From contig WPIO01000182.1 of the NCBI GenBank assembly GCA_009760855.2, positions 418,501 through 441,000 of the forward strand: a stretch of 22,500 nt of DNA, in the 5' to 3' direction. Origin of the DNA: Cristatella mucedo (Eukaryota > Bryozoa > Phylactolaemata > Cristatellidae). Positions 1-22,500 of this stretch are shown in pieces. The first letter of the stretch is position 1. Every line of letters starts with the position of its first letter. The notes under the pieces were generated by a model, which saw only the letters and a program-made list of their open reading frames with translations, did not search any database and was not told the DNA's origin. Position numbers and translations under genes: made by a program.

Positions 1-260
1 TCGCCCCTCGTGCAAACATCGCGCTTCGGCGCCGCTCGCGGTAGTGGGTTCGCAACGAGTGCTGCGGATTAATAGTTGCACTGCGTTCAATATTATGGTC
101 ATGCGTAACTTAAAAGTAATCTTTATCGTTCGGCGGCGTTTGTGGCCGCCATGTTCTTGTGGCCGGCGCCAATTTTCTATCCGACGTCAGACTACCCCTT
201 CTTTTGGCGTCGTTTGCTCGGTGTCCGAACGTGTTCGCATGACGAGCACCCCCATAGCGG
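1..260 (+). promoter_or_regulatory. CpG-dense segment, possible promoter or 5' non-coding exon
   Basis: The first 60 bases hold about ten CpG dinucleotides, much denser than the introns downstream. A YY1-like motif (GCCGCCATG followed by TTC) lies at about 145-156. This is the expected side for a 5' non-coding exon of the nuclear receptor, whose first recognised coding exon is at 2330. I see no TATA box and cannot place a transcription start or splice donor, so the assignment is inference. A second CpG-rich stretch with an ETS-like CGGGAAGT lies around 600-620. Confidence 0.3.
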
Positions 261-1483
261 TTACAGAATGAGCAGAGCTTGGCGAACCTACCTTCTGGAA
301 GCCTTTTCTTTTCTAACCTTGTTAGTCCAGTGCTGGTTAGCTATACTGCAGCTTCATCGCAGTGCTACGGACCTGTCACTCGACACCTGAACCCCACCCC
401 ACCGCGGTCCCAAATGCATTGCTGCTTGGGAATGGGGTGCCGCGAATTTGGGCTCGCGTTGACGACGGCAGATCGCAAAAAACTGCGATGTGGCAGGCGG
501 TCTGTGCGGAAGCTGGGTGGTGTGCTTTGGGCGGTGGGGCTGTACTTACTTCCTGAAAGTATACGCCCTTTCTCCTTTGGTACAATCGTTTTCCTGGGGC
601 TACGGGAAGTGCCGCCGCCCTTGTTCGTCTGTTAAGAGTATCGTGCCTATTCCCCGTTGCCACTTGCAGCTCATGGCTCCAGCAGCCAAGGTGTCCGTCC
701 CCTCTGATCTGTCCAGGCTGCCGGCAGTGGTTCTGCCTGGTTCTGAGTTCGGATCATTTGTCATCAGTTGATATGCCATAGCTTTTTCTTCATGCTCCAC
801 ATTTTTTCCATGTTTATCTCACCAAGTTTGGCCAGCTCTCAAGTAGGCTTGAATGCAGATTGTGCTCGCTCATTCGTATCTCTGGCCATAGCCCAATACT
901 TACCACCGAGCTGAAGATCTCTTGACAACCGTTTTTGGATGGCCTTAACGTTGTGAAAGGTTTTTGTTTTGTTTCGACCGTGGTTTTTTTGTTTTCTTCT
1001 TTTTTGGCGAATTTCGTTCCTTAGCTTAGTGCATTCGAATGAATTATGCCCATGAATCTCAGCCATTGAAGGTATCGGGAAGGGGGTGGCCAATGGATTC
1101 CCACCCCCCTCTCAGACCCATCCAAAGGGCAGTGTTGGACAGCTTGGTCACCAGTCAGCCTGACTGTGCTTGACTGCATCTGGTAATGCTATCATCTGGC
1201 CGCTTGTACACCTTCGCCTACTCCTCCCCTGGCTTCAGTCCTCCAGACGGATCTCATTCTCACTCTCATTTGGCTTTTTTCTCTTCATTTTTAACTTTTT
1301 GAGCCTCCCGCTCGCTTCTATGCCGTGTGGGCACATCGCTGTGAGCGCTAGTTGCATAAGCATTCTACAGGTTCTCATCAGGCAACTGGGTGAGCCACCG
1401 AAGCAGCATTACACACCCGATTCATAAAAAAATACTTAGGATATTGTTGGTCAGCAAGTTGGATTTTAAGGCTCAAACACTCT
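261..1483. other. Upstream or intron 1 sequence, nothing recognised
   Basis: Short open frames occur on both strands (the longest about 118 codons), but none has a recognisable domain or supported splice signals. The 940-1020 stretch is T-rich. It is most simply intron 1 or upstream flank. Confidence 0.4.
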
Positions 1484-1678
1484 GCTCGGGTTCTTCATAT
1501 CTGGCAGCAAGATAGCAACGCTGAGCACACAACCAGACCAGTGATGTACTTCTTGACTAATCCGTATGTGGTGCTCATTCAGCAGCCCAGCCAGTCGCCT
1601 GTTTTGAACCCCATAGAACAACTATGGAACAATATTGACAGGCAGCTGAGGCCAGATTTTTTCGGCCAGTACCAGTAG
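1484..1678 (+). mobile_element. Tc1-like transposase fragment (C-terminal catalytic part)
   Basis: Read from about 1493 the plus strand gives IWQQDSNAEHTTRPV, then PSQSPVLNPIEQLWNNID, ending at a TAG at 1676-1678. The QQD aspartate and the glutamate of NPIEQLW are 34 residues apart, the D34E spacing of Tc1/mariner transposases. The first catalytic aspartate region and the N-terminal DNA-binding part are absent, so this is a fossil fragment. No terminal repeats were recognised. It differs from the two other Tc1 remnants in the window. Confidence 0.8.
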
Positions 1679-1808
1679 CTGACCTTTTTAAGTTAAGATA
1701 TTAGTGTCTTTGAAGTCTGATGCAGTAGAAGAGACACCACGGAAACAAGTGGCCTCAATGCGAGGCCAAACAATGGAGGTCATCAAGAATCATGGTGGGA
1801 CGACATCC

Positions 1809-1858
1809 CACTATACTCGTACACACCAAGCAGCACTATACTCGTACATACCCAGCAG
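1809..1858. repeat. Two tandem copies of a 25-bp unit
   Basis: Bases 1809-1833 and 1834-1858 are adjacent copies beginning CACTATACTCGTACA and ending in CAGCAG, with two differences. Possibly a replication-slippage duplication. Confidence 0.8.
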
Positions 1859-2021
1859 CACGTGTTAGTTTTTAGGCTGTCCATAAATATTTTCACATGC
1901 TGCACATTACTTTAGTATGCTTGGCGTCGTAGAAAACCCTCATTACTTAAAGGAGTTGCAGCGACAGCAGGTGAAGCAATTCTCCAAGGATTTTTGCGGC
2001 TGAGTGTGTGTATTTATGTAC

Positions 2022-2023
<2 letters not shown>

Positions 2024-2108
<85 letters not shown>

Positions 2109-2132
2109 ATGCACGTGTGTGTGTGTGCACAT
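2024..2132. repeat. (TG)n microsatellite, intron 1
   Basis: An almost perfect TG run from 2024 to about 2107, followed by an imperfect purine-pyrimidine continuation to about 2132. It lies about 200 bp before exon 2. The apparent Cys-Val or Thr-His open frames over it are translations of the repeat. Confidence 0.97.
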
Positions 2133-2329
2133 GTTTTTATGAGCATGTCTATAGCAGGCTGTATTATCTACAATGGTGCTGGTAGCCATATTTAGCGTGT
2201 ACAGTTTTGCCGTGTGCTGGGTAATTTGACATGTAACACTGATGAATAAAGCAAAGAATCAAGTTTAGGGACGCATGCGGACAATTATAGCCATACTTAC
2301 ATAGCTCTTTGTTGCTGTGTTTTGCTAGG

Positions 2330-22068
<19,739 letters not shown>

Positions 22069-22500
22069 GTGAGCATTGAGCTGAGCTGCTCCGAGTGCAA
22101 ACTCGGAGGCTTTATAGACATGGGCGCCTCCCTGGAGACGTCCTGGTGCTCAGGGCCCCACAGAGTCTGTTGCCATTTGCTTAGTGTGAGACAGTGGGTG
22201 AGTTGTGTAAAGCAAGTGTTGCTGACGTCGTCGTCGTCACAAATCCTGAATTACTGCCGGTCGTGTCAGCAAGCAGTTTGTTATGTGAGTGGTCTCCATA
22301 TGCTTCTTGACTAGATAATGGTAGGTGCCCACGTTATATTGCAGCTTTGATATTGCAGGAAGTAGATGCATGCTTCCACCCGACGAACTAACCAAGTCAG
22401 CTCAGTTAGCTGTTGTCCGGTTTGGTGAAAAACTAATGGCAAATCTTTTGTTTCGTTCAGTCTAATTTAGAATTTACATAAGCACTTTTAGGTTCATTGA
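22069..22500. other. Intron 12 start, no further exon found
   Basis: Starts with the canonical GTGAGC. No frame matches the next expected ligand-binding-domain segment. The best acceptor-like site (ATTGCAG ending 22358) opens a frame of about 36 codons with no resemblance to NR2C. Confidence 0.6.

Noticed and set aside
22359-22466. Possible next exon after ATTGCAG at 22358, open in the needed phase for about 36 codons
   Set aside because: The peptide (starting GSRCMLPPDEL) has no resemblance to the expected helix 7-8 region of NR2C.

Overview
This is a eukaryotic window: long introns with canonical GT..AG ends, CT and GT microsatellites, decayed DNA transposons, LINE remnants and tRNA-SINE-like pieces. 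It is occupied by one plus-strand gene, the ortholog of the orphan nuclear receptor NR2C (vertebrate TR2/TR4, insect HR78). Eleven coding exons can be placed from 2330 to 22068 with matching phases at every junction (1804 nt, about 601 codons). The 3' part of the ligand-binding domain lies beyond the right edge, and any 5' non-coding exon is only guessed at in the CpG-dense first 260 bases. The protein is clearly NR2C but diverged from vertebrate TR4. I infer an invertebrate bilaterian; an arthropod such as a chelicerate is plausible, but the sequence does not decide it.

Layout. 1-2328: CpG-dense start, a Tc1 fragment, a 25-bp tandem duplication and a long (TG)n. 2330-7518: exons 2 to 5 encode a long low-complexity N-terminal region ending in a six-Gln run just before the DNA-binding domain. 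Intron 2 carries a decayed minus-strand Tc1 transposase, a SINE-like piece, and a terminal-inverted-repeat element with a hAT terminus inside it. 7473-8164: the zinc-finger domain is split between exons 5 and 6. 9972-10156: T-box/hinge exon 7. 10157-14641: a large intron holding a (CT)n tract and LINE remnants in both orientations. 14642-18572: hinge exons 8 to 10. 18573-21598: intron 10 with LINE and Tc1 remnants. 21599-22068: exons 11 and 12, the start of the ligand-binding domain (helices 3 to about 6).

The exons work as one unit: N-terminal region, two zinc fingers with a CEGCKG P-box, the T-box/hinge block ESVQAERKP, the TLANVV hinge motif shared with TR2/TR4, then the ligand-binding domain. 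Most other open frames are shadows or translated microsatellites. The observations most worth a second look are: a hAT terminus that looks, from memory, almost identical to vertebrate hAT-Charlie/URR1-type ends; an exon 7 frame that stays open through its intron and across a (CT)n tract ending in TTTGCAG; a (CT)n/(GTCT)n array acting as the polypyrimidine tract of exon 9; a weak donor on a 124-nt intron just before the DNA-binding domain; and a perfect palindrome made of nuclear-receptor half-sites in intron 8.
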